Part shown: one piece after another, positions 8,672 through 17,372 of the stretch
Layout: every line of letters begins with the position of its first letter
Numbering within the stretch: the first letter of the stretch is position 1
NCBI GenBank assembly: GCA_035571835.1
Contig: DATNBU010000018.1
Span: 102,051 to 166,050, forward strand
Length of the DNA: 64,000 nt
Reading direction: 5' to 3'
From: Candidatus Limnocylindrales bacterium
GTDB lineage: Bacteria > Desulfobacterota > Binatia > UBA1149 > CAITLU01
Notes under the pieces: model-generated
What the model was told of the DNA's origin: nothing
What the model saw: only the letters and a program-made list of their open reading frames with translations
The model's database searches: none
Made by a program: the position numbers and the translations under genes

Positions 8672-9835
8672 GTGAGCTGGACTGGTTCGGATGCGCGATC
8701 GATCGAGGCGGCGCTTGCGCTGCCGCGCGTGGCGGTACGGATGTCGGATCGGCCGGACCCGTGGGTCGTCGGGCTGGTCGCGATCCTGACGGTGCTCGGC
8801 CTGATCTTCGTGTTCGATGCGAGCACGTTCGTGTCGAACTACCACTTCGGCGACGGCTACCGGATGATCCTCAAGCACGCCGTGTCGGCGTCGGTCGGCG
8901 TCGTGCTGCTGTGGATCTGTTCGCGCTGCCCGTCGGATTTCCTCAAGCGTCGTGCGTACTGGATCTTCGCCGTGACGGTTCCGCTGGTCGCGGCCACGCT
9001 GATCCCGCACGTCGGCATCGAGGTCAACGGCGCGCGGCGCTGGATCCCGTTCGGGCTGTTCAACCTTCAGCCGTCCGAGTTCATCAAGATCTCGTACGTG
9101 ATCCTGCTGGCCGCGTGGCTGGATCGCGTGCACGACCGCGTGCGCAATCCGCTCTATTCGATCCTGCCGGTGATGACGGTCTTCGGTGCGATCGGCGTGA
9201 TGCTGCTCGGCCAGCCGGACTTCGGCACGACGGCGCTGCTCGGCGGCATCGCGGTGCTGATGCTGCTGCTCGGCGGCGTGCCGTGGTGGCAGCTGTTCGT
9301 GCCGGCATCGGCGATGGGTGCAGCGGGCTTCTACCTGATCTGGTCGTCCGAATACCGGTGGAATCGCGTGATGGCGTTCGTCGATCCGGAAAAGGATCCG
9401 CTCGGCGCGGGCTACCATCTGCTGCAGGCGCTGACGGCGTTCGGCTCCGGCGGGCTGACCGGCCAGGGCCTCGGCGCGTCGACGTCGAAGTCGGGCTATC
9501 TGCCGGAGCCGCACACCGACTTCATTTTCTCGGTAATCGGCGAGGAGACGGGGCTGATCGGGTCCGCGTCTATCGTGCTGCTTTTCGGGCTGCTCGCGTG
9601 GCGCGGCTTCCGCATCGCGCACCGGCACAGCGAGCCGTTCGCGCAGCTTCTCGCGGCCGGGCTGACCTTGATCATCGTGCTGCAGGCGATGATCAACATC
9701 GGCGTCGTGCTCGGTCTGCTTCCGACCAAGGGCATCGGCCTTCCGTTCATCAGCTACGGCGGCTCGTCGATCATGGCCTTCCTGGCGATCGGCGGCCTGC
9801 TTCTCTCGCTGTCTCGCGAGCTGCGAGAACGTTGA
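8672..9835 (+). CDS. ftsW: lipid II polymerase / division protein FtsW
   Basis: SEDS-family membrane glycosyltransferase that polymerises lipid II at the septum together with FtsI. The GTG at 8672 has an AGGAGG 7 bases upstream (8659-8664), which decides the start; an internal ATG at 8741 lacks one. Ten hydrophobic segments are visible in 387 residues. SEDS hallmarks include the NGARRWIPFG motif, LQPSEFIKI, QPDFGT, the TDFIFSVIGEETG loop and a C-terminal LPTKGIGLPFISYGGSS motif. Its position between murD and murG favours FtsW over RodA. Confidence 0.95.
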   Translation: MSWTGSDARSIEAALALPRVAVRMSDRPDPWVVGLVAILTVLGLIFVFDASTFVSNYHFGDGYRMILKHAVSASVGVVLLWICSRCPSDFLKRRAYWIFAVTVPLVAATLIPHVGIEVNGARRWIPFGLFNLQPSEFIKISYVILLAAWLDRVHDRVRNPLYSILPVMTVFGAIGVMLLGQPDFGTTALLGGIAVLMLLLGGVPWWQLFVPASAMGAAGFYLIWSSEYRWNRVMAFVDPEKDPLGAGYHLLQALTAFGSGGLTGQGLGASTSKSGYLPEPHTDFIFSVIGEETGLIGSASIVLLFGLLAWRGFRIAHRHSEPFAQLLAAGLTLIIVLQAMINIGVVLGLLPTKGIGLPFISYGGSSIMAFLAIGGLLLSLSRELRER

Positions 9836-9846
9836 GGAATTAAAAT

Positions 9847-9911
9847 GGGACCAGGTACATTTTTGCGGCCACGCGCGAAAACATTGCGGAATTAAAAATG
9901 TACCTGTCCCC
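9847..9911. repeat. REP-like inverted repeat between ftsW and murG
   Basis: Near-perfect inverted repeat: the left arm at 9847-9864 (GGGACCAGGTACATTTTT) and the right arm at 9894-9911 (AAAAATGTACCTGTCCCC) are complementary apart from one extra C. GGAATTAAAA is also repeated directly beside each arm. The GGGACAGGTACA/CTGTCCCC type is typical of the REP sequences mobilised by RAYT transposases, although no RAYT gene is in the window. It ends 3 bases before the murG ATG, where a Shine-Dalgarno would be expected and none is seen. Confidence 0.7.
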
Positions 9912-9914
9912 TTT

Positions 9915-11021
9915 ATGAAAGTTGCGATTGCTGGCGGTGGGACGGGGGGGCATTTGTTTCCCGGGTTGGCGGTGGCGGAGCTGGCGCGCGACAGCGGCGT
10001 TGCAGACGAAGTCGTGTTCTTTGGTGCGGAGCGCGGCATCGAGTCGTGGGCGGTGCCGAAGGCCGGCTTCGAGCTGGTCGCAGAGAAAGTCCACGGCATC
10101 GCCGGCGGCAGCCCGCTCGCGGCGCTCCGTTCGCTCGGCGAGATGCTCGCAGCAACCCGACGCGCGCGCAGCGCGATCCGCCGCCGCGCGATCGACGTCG
10201 TGATCGGCCTCGGCGGCTACGCATCGGCGCCGGCGGTTCTCGCCGCGCGCTCGCTCGGCGTCCCGGTCGTGCTGCTCGAGCAGAACCGGCGCCCCGGAAT
10301 CTCCAATCGCGCGCTCGGCCGGCTCGCGACGCGCATCTGCACGAGCTTCGAAAGCACCGCTTCGTCGTTCCCCACCGGCCGCTCGGTGCTGACCGGCAAT
10401 CCTCTGCGCAAGGGATTCGAGATCCGCCCGCCGCACGCCGGTCGCGATCTTCTTCTGGTGTTCGGCGGCAGCGCCGGCGCGCGAAGCCTCAATCGCGCGA
10501 TGACGACGGCGCTCGCCGAGCTTGCCGGCGAAGCGGCGGCAAGCGGGCACCCCGAGCGCGGCAGCCTGCCGCCGATCCTTCATCAGGTCGGCAAGCCGTT
10601 CGTCGACGAAGTGCGCGCCGCATATGCGAAGGCGAACGTTACGGCCGAAGTCACGGCGTTCATCGACGACATGCCGTCGGTCTATGCGCGCGCGAGGCTC
10701 GCCGTCTGTCGCGCCGGTGCAACCAGCCTTGCCGAGCTGATCGCGACCGGCACGCCGTCGGTGCTCGTGCCACTTGCGACGTCGGCCGGCGATCATCAGC
10801 TCGAAAACGCGCGTGAGCTCGAGGCGAGCGGCGCTGCGCAAGTGGTGATCGACGACAATAATTGTGCGGCTGCACTCGCTCGCGCGCTGAAACAGTTGCT
10901 CCCTGACGACAGCGCGCTACGCTTGATGTCGGACCGCGCGGCTGCCATGGGGCGGCCCGGTGCAGCGCAGCGGGTGCTCGACGTCGTCGTCTCACTCGCC
11001 GGCACGCGGCACCAGCGCTGA
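9915..11021 (+). CDS. murG: UDP-GlcNAc:lipid I N-acetylglucosaminyltransferase MurG
   Basis: Peripheral membrane GT28 glycosyltransferase that converts lipid I to lipid II. The ATG at 9915 gives a 368-residue protein beginning with the glycine-rich donor loop AGGGTGGHLFPG (residues 5-16). Other family motifs are the GGYASAPAV segment, LLEQNRRPGISNR, FGGSAGARSLN and the C-terminal CRAGATSLAELIATGTPSVLVPL plus DHQLENA stretch that contacts UDP-GlcNAc. There is no recognisable ribosome binding site because a REP-like inverted repeat directly abuts the start. Confidence 0.95.
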   Translation: MKVAIAGGGTGGHLFPGLAVAELARDSGVADEVVFFGAERGIESWAVPKAGFELVAEKVHGIAGGSPLAALRSLGEMLAATRRARSAIRRRAIDVVIGLGGYASAPAVLAARSLGVPVVLLEQNRRPGISNRALGRLATRICTSFESTASSFPTGRSVLTGNPLRKGFEIRPPHAGRDLLLVFGGSAGARSLNRAMTTALAELAGEAAASGHPERGSLPPILHQVGKPFVDEVRAAYAKANVTAEVTAFIDDMPSVYARARLAVCRAGATSLAELIATGTPSVLVPLATSAGDHQLENARELEASGAAQVVIDDNNCAAALARALKQLLPDDSALRLMSDRAAAMGRPGAAQRVLDVVVSLAGTRHQR

Positions 11022-11026
11022 CTGCA

Positions 11027-11049
11027 GGAACCGGGAACGTCCCGGTTCC
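11027..11049. repeat. perfect hairpin in the murG-murC gap
   Basis: GGAACCGGGA (11027-11036) and TCCCGGTTCC (11040-11049) form a perfect 10-bp stem around the 3-base loop ACG. The following bases to 11062 repeat the motif again (GTTCCCGGAACC), so the whole 45-base gap is built from one motif. There is no T-tract, so it is more likely a dispersed palindrome or mRNA-processing hairpin than a terminator inside the operon. Confidence 0.6.
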
Positions 11050-11065
11050 CGTTCCCGGAACCGTC

Positions 11066-12613
11066 ATGACTCTCGACGAGCGATTCGACAGCGGGCCGGC
11101 ATGGTCTTCCTTAAAGATTCCGGCTGACGGCGCCGAAGGGACGACTGCGCCCGCGCGCCACCTTGGCCGGATTCATCTGGTCGGCATCGGCGGCATCGGC
11201 ATGAGCGGCATTGCCGAGGTGCTGCTCACGCTCGGCTACACGATCAGCGGCTCGGACCTGTCCGACAACGATACGACGCGCCACCTGCGCGAGCTCGGCG
11301 CCGAGATCTGGCTCGGCCACGACGCGAGCCACATCGGCAGCGACATCAACGTCGTCGTCATCTCGTCGGCGGTCTCCGACGACAATCCCGAAGTCCGCGC
11401 CGCCCGCGAGCATCGCGTGCCGGTGATTCCGCGCGCCGAGATGCTGGCCGAGCTGATGCGCGTCAAATGCACCGTCGGCGTCGCCGGTGCACACGGCAAG
11501 ACCACGACCACTTCGCTGGTCGCAGCCGTGCTGAGCGCCGGCGGGCTCGATCCCACGCTCGTGATCGGCGGCCGTCTCAAATCGCTCGGCGGCACCAACG
11601 CGCGTCTCGGCCGCTCGCGATACATGGTCGTCGAAGCCGACGAGAGCGACGGCAGCTTTCTTCTGCTGCGCCCAACGCTCGCGGTGGTCACCAACATCGA
11701 CCGCGAGCACATGAACTTCTATGGCGACATGGAGGTGCTGCGCACGTCGTATCTCGCGTACATCAACGCCGTTCCTTTCTACGGAAAGGCGGTGCTGTGC
11801 CTCGACTGCCCGGAGATCCGCGCGCTGCTGCCGAAGGTTCGAAAGCCGCACCTGACGTACGGAACCTCTCCGGAAGCCGACCTTCGCGCGACCGGGATCC
11901 AGTATCACGGCCTGTCGAGCTCGTTCGACGTCACGTTCAAGGGCGCGCCGCTCGGTCGCGTCAACGTGGCGATGCCTGGCGAGCACGCGGTGCGAAACGC
12001 GCTCGCGGCGCTCGTCGTCGGCATGGATTTCGGCCTCGACTTCCAGAGCTGTGCGGCCGCGCTCGCAGGTTTCGAAGGCGTGATGCGCCGTTTCGAGATC
12101 AAGGGCGAGGCCGCCGGCGTTACCGTCGTCGACGATTACGGCCACCATCCGACCGAAGTCTGCGCAACGCTTCGCGCCGCGCGGCTGGGCTATCCGGACC
12201 GGCGCATCGTCGCGGTGTTCCAGCCGCATCGCTTCTCGCGCCTCGCCGACCTTTTCGATCTGTTCGCCGAATGCTTCGAAGACGCCGATGCCGTGGTGCT
12301 GACCGACGTCTACGCGGCCGGCGAAAGCCCGATCGAAGGCTACGACGGAAGACGGCTGGCCGAAGCCGCCGGCCGCATCCATCCGGGCGAAGTCGTGTTC
12401 GAAGGAGCCGGCGCCGATCTCGCGTTGCGCGTCGCAGCACGCATCCGGCCCGGGGATCTGGTGCTGACGCTGGGTGCCGGCGACGTGACAAAGCTCGGCC
12501 CGCTCATCCTTCAGGAATTGCAGGCACTGCAGCAGGCGCAGACTGCGCCGGCCGCGTCGCGGAGCGGCGATGCGGCCGCCGCGCGTCCCAAAGAACACCA
12601 GCCCGGAGCCTGA
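11066..12613 (+). CDS. murC: UDP-N-acetylmuramate--L-alanine ligase
   Basis: First Mur ligase, adding L-Ala to UDP-MurNAc. It is 515 residues with an N-terminal extension of about 30 residues before the canonical IHLVGIGGIGMSGIAEVL start. Family motifs are the SGSDLSDN segment, the P-loop GAHGKTTTTSLV, EADESDGSFL, the NIDREHMNFYG motif, VDDYGHHPTEV and FQPHRFSR. The C-terminal about 35 residues are low-complexity (LQALQQAQTAPAA). There is no fused Ddl domain. murB follows after 2 bases. Confidence 0.95.
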   Translation: MTLDERFDSGPAWSSLKIPADGAEGTTAPARHLGRIHLVGIGGIGMSGIAEVLLTLGYTISGSDLSDNDTTRHLRELGAEIWLGHDASHIGSDINVVVISSAVSDDNPEVRAAREHRVPVIPRAEMLAELMRVKCTVGVAGAHGKTTTTSLVAAVLSAGGLDPTLVIGGRLKSLGGTNARLGRSRYMVVEADESDGSFLLLRPTLAVVTNIDREHMNFYGDMEVLRTSYLAYINAVPFYGKAVLCLDCPEIRALLPKVRKPHLTYGTSPEADLRATGIQYHGLSSSFDVTFKGAPLGRVNVAMPGEHAVRNALAALVVGMDFGLDFQSCAAALAGFEGVMRRFEIKGEAAGVTVVDDYGHHPTEVCATLRAARLGYPDRRIVAVFQPHRFSRLADLFDLFAECFEDADAVVLTDVYAAGESPIEGYDGRRLAEAAGRIHPGEVVFEGAGADLALRVAARIRPGDLVLTLGAGDVTKLGPLILQELQALQQAQTAPAASRSGDAAAARPKEHQPGA

Positions 12614-12615
12614 CC

Positions 12616-13605
12616 GTGAGCACGAACGCCGCGTCGGAACCGGGCGAGCTCGCGGCCCGCGTCGCGGCTGTCGCCGCACGCCTGTCCGGCGTCGTCGATG
12701 TCGCCACTGACCATTCGCTCGGCCGCTACACGTCATTCCAGATCGGCGGCCCGGCCGATCTTCTGGTCGAGCCGGCTTCGGTCGAAGCCCTCGCCACGAT
12801 CCTCAAGGCGACCAGCGAGGTCGGCGTGCCGGTCACGTGTCTCGGCGGCGGCACCAACATCCTCGTCTCGGACGCCGGGATCCGCGGCGTCGTCGTGCGG
12901 CTCGGCAAACCGTTCGCGTACATTCGTGAACTTCGGGCCGAGGTCGACAGCGTCAGCCTCGAGGTCGGCGCCGCGACCCGCTTCATCCGCCTGGCCAAGG
13001 ACACGGTTTCGCGCGGCCTCGCCGGCCTCGAGTTCGCGGCCGGCATCCCCGGATCGGTGGGAGGCGCCGCGCAGATGAACGCCGGTGCCTTCGGCGGGGA
13101 AATCTCGAAGACGATGACCTCGATGGTGTACGTGACGGGCTGTGGGGAAATCGTCGAAAAACAGCGCGAAGAGCTGCAATTCTCCTATCGAAAGCTGGCG
13201 TTGGAACCGGGCACCGTGATAACTTCGCTGCGGTTCCGTTTGCTCCGCTCGTCGGTGGGTCGGTTGCAAGAGGCAGTGGCGCGGGTTCAGGAAAAGCGCA
13301 GACGGAATCAGCCTGCCGGCTATCCAAACGCCGGCTCGATTTTCAAGAACCCACCCGGCGAGTTTGCCGGTCGGCTGATCGAAAAGGCCGGTCTGAAGGG
13401 AACGACGAAGGGCGGTGCTCAGGTCTCACCAGAGCACGCGAACTTCATCATTAACCTTGGATCGGCGACCGCGTCCGATGTCCGCGAGTTGATGGGCTTG
13501 GTCCAGGAGGAAGTGTGGTTGAGGTGCGGGGTGTGGCTGGAACCAGAGGTGCGACTCATCGGCGACTTCGGGCGATCGGATGAAGAAGCGACCTCGCGTT
13601 CGTAA
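12616..13605 (+). CDS. murB: UDP-N-acetylenolpyruvoylglucosamine reductase
   Basis: FAD- and NADPH-dependent reductase that forms UDP-MurNAc. The GTG at 12616 follows the murC stop by 2 bases and gives 329 residues; the long upstream open frame is a murC shadow. Motifs for the type II (short) MurB class are NTSF-like RYTSFQIGGPADLLV, CLGGGTNILVSD for FAD pyrophosphate binding, AGIPGSVGGAAQMNAGAFG, and the C-terminal NPPGEFAGRLIEKAGLKG plus VSPEHANFIIN. The 3' end overlaps ftsQ by 26 bases. Placement of murB between murC and ftsQ is common when ddlB is missing or elsewhere. Confidence 0.95.
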   Translation: MSTNAASEPGELAARVAAVAARLSGVVDVATDHSLGRYTSFQIGGPADLLVEPASVEALATILKATSEVGVPVTCLGGGTNILVSDAGIRGVVVRLGKPFAYIRELRAEVDSVSLEVGAATRFIRLAKDTVSRGLAGLEFAAGIPGSVGGAAQMNAGAFGGEISKTMTSMVYVTGCGEIVEKQREELQFSYRKLALEPGTVITSLRFRLLRSSVGRLQEAVARVQEKRRRNQPAGYPNAGSIFKNPPGEFAGRLIEKAGLKGTTKGGAQVSPEHANFIINLGSATASDVRELMGLVQEEVWLRCGVWLEPEVRLIGDFGRSDEEATSRS

Positions 13606-14515
13606 AGCCAGGCATCAGGTTGCGTCATGGATCCGGCCGGTCGCGGTGTTTCTCGCGACCGCTGTGTTCGTGACGACCGGCGCGTGGGCCGCGTGGGGCC
13701 GCGTCGTCCCGTACGTGAAGGGGCACGACTACTTCCGTCTTCGCTCGATCCGCATCGCGTCCGACGAGACGCGCGTCTCGCCGCAGAGCCTTGCCGAGAT
13801 CGCCGGACTCTACGACGACGCATCGCTGTGGGACGTCGATCCGCAATCGATTGAATCGACGCTTGCCGACGCGAGCTGGGTGCGGCGCGCGAGCGTGCAG
13901 CGCCACTTCCCGTGGCAGGTCAGTCTTTCGGTGTCCAAGCGGCATGGAATCGCCGCGGCCGTCGCGAACGGTAAAGCGTATCTCGTCGATCCGGAAGGCG
14001 TGCTGTTCCACGAGATCGACGAAGCTTCGGTTCCCGATCTTCCGTACCTGACCGGCTGGGATTCGGCCGCAAGCCACGCCGAACAGGCCGAACGGCTGCG
14101 CGCGCTTCTCGGCGTGCTCGATAAAGCTTCGGGCCGCCAGGTCGAGGTTTCCGAGCTGCACATGGACGACGACGGCACCGTCTGGCTCTACGCGACTGGC
14201 GTCAAGGCGTCGGTGCGCATCGGCGATGCATCGAAGGCCCTGGTCGCGCTCGACCGCCTCGTCGTGGCGCTCGCCGAGCTCGGCCCGCTCGCCGATCGTG
14301 CGCGCGTGATCGACACGGATTATCGAGACCGCATCGTGATCCGCGGCGCCGACGACAAGCTGCCGGCGATGCTCGCCGCGCAGTCCGACAAGACCTCTTC
14401 CGGCCAGGAAACTTCCGACGCGCGCAGTGCACGCCGTGCTGCGCGCACAGGCCCCGTTTCCAGTAACAACCAGCCTTCCGCACACGGGCAGGTCAAGGCG
14501 GCGCGGCATGGCTAA
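13580..14515 (+). CDS. ftsQ: cell division protein FtsQ/DivIB
   Basis: Bitopic divisome protein, 311 residues, that recruits FtsL/FtsB. It has a basic N-terminus (MKKRPRVRKAR), one membrane segment (about residues 19-36) and a periplasmic POTRA domain beginning at YFRLRSIRI, followed by a beta-rich FtsQ domain including SVSKRHGIAAA and AYLVDPEGVLF. The last about 45 residues are Ser/Gln/Arg-rich and probably disordered. The ATG at 13580 lies inside murB; the end overlaps ftsA by 8 bases. Position and domain order make the call firm although primary sequence conservation is low. Confidence 0.92.
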   Translation: MKKRPRVRKARHQVASWIRPVAVFLATAVFVTTGAWAAWGRVVPYVKGHDYFRLRSIRIASDETRVSPQSLAEIAGLYDDASLWDVDPQSIESTLADASWVRRASVQRHFPWQVSLSVSKRHGIAAAVANGKAYLVDPEGVLFHEIDEASVPDLPYLTGWDSAASHAEQAERLRALLGVLDKASGRQVEVSELHMDDDGTVWLYATGVKASVRIGDASKALVALDRLVVALAELGPLADRARVIDTDYRDRIVIRGADDKLPAMLAAQSDKTSSGQETSDARSARRAARTGPVSSNNQPSAHGQVKAARHG

Positions 14516-15725
14516 GAATCTTCCCATCGCGGCCCTCGACGTCGGCACGCAGAAGGTGACGCTGCTCGTCGGCGAACGCACGGCGACCGGCCTTTCGATC
14601 CTCGGCATCGGCACCAGCGCCTCGCGCGGAATGCGCGCCGGACGCGTGAGCGACGTCGAACGCACGGCGGCCGCGATCATGGCAGCGCTCACCGAAGCCG
14701 AGCGCATGGCCGGCAGCCAGATTCACAACGTCGTGGTTTCGGTCTCGGGCGACCACATCAAGGGCGAGAACAGCCACGGCGTCGCGCGCATCGACAACGA
14801 CGAAGTTTCCAATCGTGCCGCGGCCCGAGCGATCGCTGCGGCTCGTGCGATTCCGCTGCCGCAGGACCACCGGCCCATTCACCTGCTCAAGCGCGACTTC
14901 GTCGTCGACGGGCAGGTCGGCATCGCCAATCCGGTCGGCATGAGCGGCGTGCGCCTCGAAGCGCACCTGCACGTGATCTCGGCTGCCGAATCGGCGCTGC
15001 GCAACCTCGCAAAGAGCTGCAATCGCGCGGGCCTTACGGTCAGCGGAACCATCGCGTCGTCGCTGGCGTCGGCCGAAGCCGTCCTCGAGCCGGATGAGCG
15101 CGAGCTCGGCGTGGCGGTCGTCGACATCGGCGCCGGCACGGTCGACATGGCGCTTTTCCAGCGCGGATCGGTCGTGCATTCGGGCGTGTTCGGGGTCGGC
15201 GGCGTCGACGTCACGCGCGACATCGCGCACGTGCTCGAAACGCCGCTCGGTGAAGCCGAAAGCCTCAAGAAACGCCACGGGTGTGCGGTGGCCGACCTCG
15301 TCGATGAAGAGCTGATGGTCGAGGTCAGCGGCATCGGCGGCCGCGAGCCGCGCGAAGTCGAAGCCAGGCATCTCGCCGAGATCATCGAGCCCAGGCTCGA
15401 GGAAATCTTCGAAACCATCCGCGACGCGATCATCCGCTCCGGATACGGCGAGCTTCTTACGTCGGGCGTCGTGCTGACCGGCGGCACGGCGATGATGGCC
15501 GGCATCGTCACACTGGCGAGCCGCGTGCTGCAGATGCCGGTGCGTCTTGGTGAGCCGAGCGGGATCGAAGGTCTGGGGGACGAGATCGACGACGCGTCGT
15601 TTGCGACCGCCGTCGGTCTCGCGCTCGGACTTCCCGAAAAGGGAATGAGCGAGCCGTGGCGTGCAGGCGTGGCTTCGCGGCTGCTGCCCGGATGGGTGCG
15701 GCGCCGCTTCAAGGAAATGGTGTGA
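14508..15725 (+). CDS. ftsA: cell division protein FtsA
   Basis: Actin-fold ATPase that tethers FtsZ to the membrane. The ATG at 14508 gives 405 residues starting MAKNLPIAALDVGTQKVTLLVGE, containing the phosphate-1 motif. Others are GDHIKGENSHG in the 1C subdomain, the VVDIGAGTVDMALF phosphate-2 motif, GVGGVDVTRDIA and the GVVLTGGTAMMAGI adenosine motif. The C-terminus ends in an amphipathic basic/hydrophobic stretch (LLPGWVRRRFKEMV), the expected membrane-targeting helix. It is separated from ftsZ by about 150 bases, the largest intergenic gap in the cluster, which might hold an extra promoter. Confidence 0.95.
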   Translation: MAKNLPIAALDVGTQKVTLLVGERTATGLSILGIGTSASRGMRAGRVSDVERTAAAIMAALTEAERMAGSQIHNVVVSVSGDHIKGENSHGVARIDNDEVSNRAAARAIAAARAIPLPQDHRPIHLLKRDFVVDGQVGIANPVGMSGVRLEAHLHVISAAESALRNLAKSCNRAGLTVSGTIASSLASAEAVLEPDERELGVAVVDIGAGTVDMALFQRGSVVHSGVFGVGGVDVTRDIAHVLETPLGEAESLKKRHGCAVADLVDEELMVEVSGIGGREPREVEARHLAEIIEPRLEEIFETIRDAIIRSGYGELLTSGVVLTGGTAMMAGIVTLASRVLQMPVRLGEPSGIEGLGDEIDDASFATAVGLALGLPEKGMSEPWRAGVASRLLPGWVRRRFKEMV

Positions 15726-15879
15726 GCGCTGTGCACACGCAGATGCTTCCATCAGACAGTGTTCGAGAGCATCGAAAGGGTTCTTTCCAATTATTTCTCC
15801 GTGTGACTCGCGGAGCTCATCCGGCGGCAACTCGTGACCAGGTGGTCACGCGTGCAAATCCAGACCGGGAGGTGTGGTC

Positions 15880-17193
15880 ATGATCGAGCTGGTCGACGAA
15901 AATCTGAACAACGCGCGTATCGTGGTGGTGGGTGTGGGCGGCGGCGGCGGTAACGCCGTTACGACGATGATCCGGTCGGACATGGCCGGCGTCGATTTCA
16001 TCTGTGCCAACACCGACTCGCAGGCCATCGGCACCAGCCTCGCGCCCGTCAAGGTGCAGCTCGGCTGCTCGCTGACCAAGGGCCTCGGCGCCGGCGCCAA
16101 TCCCGAAGTCGGCCGCAAGGCCGCGCTCGAGCAGGAAGACATCCTGCGCGAAGAGCTTTCCGGCGCCGACATGGTCTTCGTGACCGCCGGCATGGGCGGC
16201 GGCACCGGCACCGGCGCGGCGCCCGTCATTGCGCGCATCTGCAAGGACCTCGGCGCGCTCACCGTCGGCGTCGTGACCAAGCCGTTCGGCTTCGAAGGCC
16301 GCCGGCGTCTTCGCCAGGCCGAAGAAGGCATCCGCGAGCTTCGCGCCGCGTGCGACACGCTGATCGTGATCCCGAACCAGCGCCTGATCGAGATCGCGAG
16401 CCGCAGCACGACGACGCGCGAGGCGTTCAAGAAAGCCGACGAGGTTCTGCTGCACGCCGTTCGCGGCATCTCGCAGATCATCACCGAGCCCGGAACCATC
16501 AACGTCGACTTCGCCGACGTGCGCACGATCATGAGCGAGATGGGCATGGCGATGATGGGCCACGGCGCCGGCTACGGCGACAGCCGCGCGATCGACGCCG
16601 CGACCAACGCGATCTCGAGCCCGCTGCTCGAGGACATCTCGATCCACGGCGCGCGCGGCGTGCTCGTCAACATCACGGCGAGCGAGGACTTCGGCATCCA
16701 GGAGCTCAACGAAGCGGTCGAGCTCATCCAGACGCAGGCGCACGAAGACGCCAACATCATCGTCGGCCTCGTGCACGACACCAACCTCGAAGACGAAGTG
16801 CGCATCACCGTGATCGCAACCGGCTTCGGCGACCGCCTGATCGACCGGCTGCAGCCGGGCCGTGACCGCGGCGAGAACATCATGACCGCAATGACCGCGC
16901 CCGAGCGTGCGTCGGAGCGTCCGTCGGCGCAGCTTCCGCGCCGCGATTCGTTCCGGCCGGTCTCGGGCCGCGCACCGATGTCGTCGATGATGGATGCCGG
17001 CATCGAAGAGCCGTACCAGACCGGCGAAGCCGAGCAGGACGCGCCGCAGCGGCGCGAGCCGGAGATGGGCCCGGAAGAGACCGCGGCCCGTCAGGAAGAG
17101 CTCGAGTTCGCCGCGATCAGCGCCGACGACGATGCGCGCGTGCCGGCGTATCTCCGCCGCTGGAAACAGAAAGGGCAGCGACTGATGCGCTAA
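15880..17193 (+). CDS. ftsZ: cell division GTPase FtsZ
   Basis: Tubulin-like GTPase forming the Z-ring. The ATG at 15880 has GGGAGG just upstream; an in-frame GTG at 15874 is less likely. The 437-residue protein shows the N-terminal [16 protein letters not shown] loop, the tubulin signature [11 protein letters not shown] (about residues 105-115), the NADFADV-like [12 protein letters not shown]7 loop region and a variable acidic/proline-rich linker from about residue 330. It ends with the conserved tail peptide VPAYLRRW followed by a basic end, which would bind FtsA. It is the last gene of the cluster and is followed by a strong terminator. Confidence 0.97.
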   Translation: MIELVDENLNNARIVVVGVGGGGGNAVTTMIRSDMAGVDFICANTDSQAIGTSLAPVKVQLGCSLTKGLGAGANPEVGRKAALEQEDILREELSGADMVFVTAGMGGGTGTGAAPVIARICKDLGALTVGVVTKPFGFEGRRRLRQAEEGIRELRAACDTLIVIPNQRLIEIASRSTTTREAFKKADEVLLHAVRGISQIITEPGTINVDFADVRTIMSEMGMAMMGHGAGYGDSRAIDAATNAISSPLLEDISIHGARGVLVNITASEDFGIQELNEAVELIQTQAHEDANIIVGLVHDTNLEDEVRITVIATGFGDRLIDRLQPGRDRGENIMTAMTAPERASERPSAQLPRRDSFRPVSGRAPMSSMMDAGIEEPYQTGEAEQDAPQRREPEMGPEETAARQEELEFAAISADDDARVPAYLRRWKQKGQRLMR

Positions 17194-17226
17194 GGGACGA
17201 GCGCGATCACGGTTGTTCTGCGGGCG

Positions 17227-17270
17227 ACGCCTCGCCTCACCATGGACGTGGTGGGGCGGGGCGTTTCTTT
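17227..17270 (+). terminator. rho-independent terminator after ftsZ
   Basis: A 15-base left arm at 17227-17241 (ACGCCTCGCCTCACC) pairs with 17250-17264 (GGTGGGGCGGGGCGT), allowing G-T pairs, around an 8-base loop. The T-rich tail TTTCTTT runs to 17270. It lies 33 bases after the ftsZ stop and should end the dcw transcript. Confidence 0.88.
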
Positions 17271-17372
17271 GTGGCGCGGTCGCCATCGCACCGCTCGCCT
17301 CGGCAACGGTCGCGTATTCGAGCGTATCGAGTAGAGACGCCCGAACAGCCCAGCAACCAACGGAGCCCGATC

